From positions 1 through 21,165 of the IMG/VR virus record IMGVR_UViG_3300017786_000184: DNA of 21,165 nt, one strand, 5' to 3'. Position numbers and translations under genes: made by a program. Below, piece by piece: positions 21,158 through 21,165 of this stretch (positions within the stretch are counted from its first letter, which is position 1; every line of letters begins with the position of its first letter). The stretch is from a virus. The notes beneath the pieces are model-generated. The model was given only the letters and a program-made list of their open reading frames with translations. It was not told the DNA's origin and did not search any database.

Positions 21158-21165
21158 AGGGAACA

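Overview
This window looks like one end of a genome fragment from a tailed double-stranded DNA phage, probably an uncultured marine podovirus-like phage. The reasons are a tightly packed single-strand gene set, a terminase pair, a head-tail adaptor-like protein, a beta-propeller-like tail (nozzle) protein, repeat-rich tail fibres of the kind common in marine phages, and no cellular genes. Base composition is moderately AT-rich (about 40 % GC by eye). The host cannot be told from the sequence. Every convincing gene lies on the minus strand, so transcription runs from position 21165 down to 1.

Right part (21165 to about 17450): small early-type genes. Only one has a clear family, a NinG/Rap-type HNH protein. 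The others are short conserved or orphan phage proteins, several with Cys/His clusters. Four of them share a 13-nt leader (ACTACGGAGAGTA or a close variant) that contains the ribosome binding site. A consensus sigma70-like promoter directly follows the NinG gene and carries a perfect 13-bp dyad between its -35 and -10. A weaker second copy of the promoter plus dyad lies the same distance upstream of another of these leaders.

Middle (about 17450 to 10674): packaging genes (small and large terminase), three very basic small proteins, then a 1519-residue polyvalent protein. This protein appears to hold a conserved N-terminal domain, two tandem ADP-ribosyltransferase-like domains and an HExxH metalloprotease-like domain. 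I infer it to be virion-associated and perhaps injected.

Left part (10619 to 1): an adaptor-like protein, tail and fibre proteins (one collar-type with a gp10-like C-terminus, one long repetitive fibre), a Trp-repeat protein, a holin-like coiled-coil/membrane protein, a nozzle-like protein with two inserted beta domains, a GNAT-like protein, a protein with a C-terminal S74 chaperone segment, and a gene cut off by a run of 48 G at the window edge. Portal, scaffold, capsid, endolysin, polymerase and integrase genes are not seen; if present they lie outside the window. Four copies of an extended -10-like motif (GTGGTATAATCGGG, GTGGTAAAATC) sit just upstream of the small terminase, the basic-peptide cluster, the adaptor and the GNAT-like gene, and may be the late promoters. 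No gene-free stretch exceeds about 70 bases.
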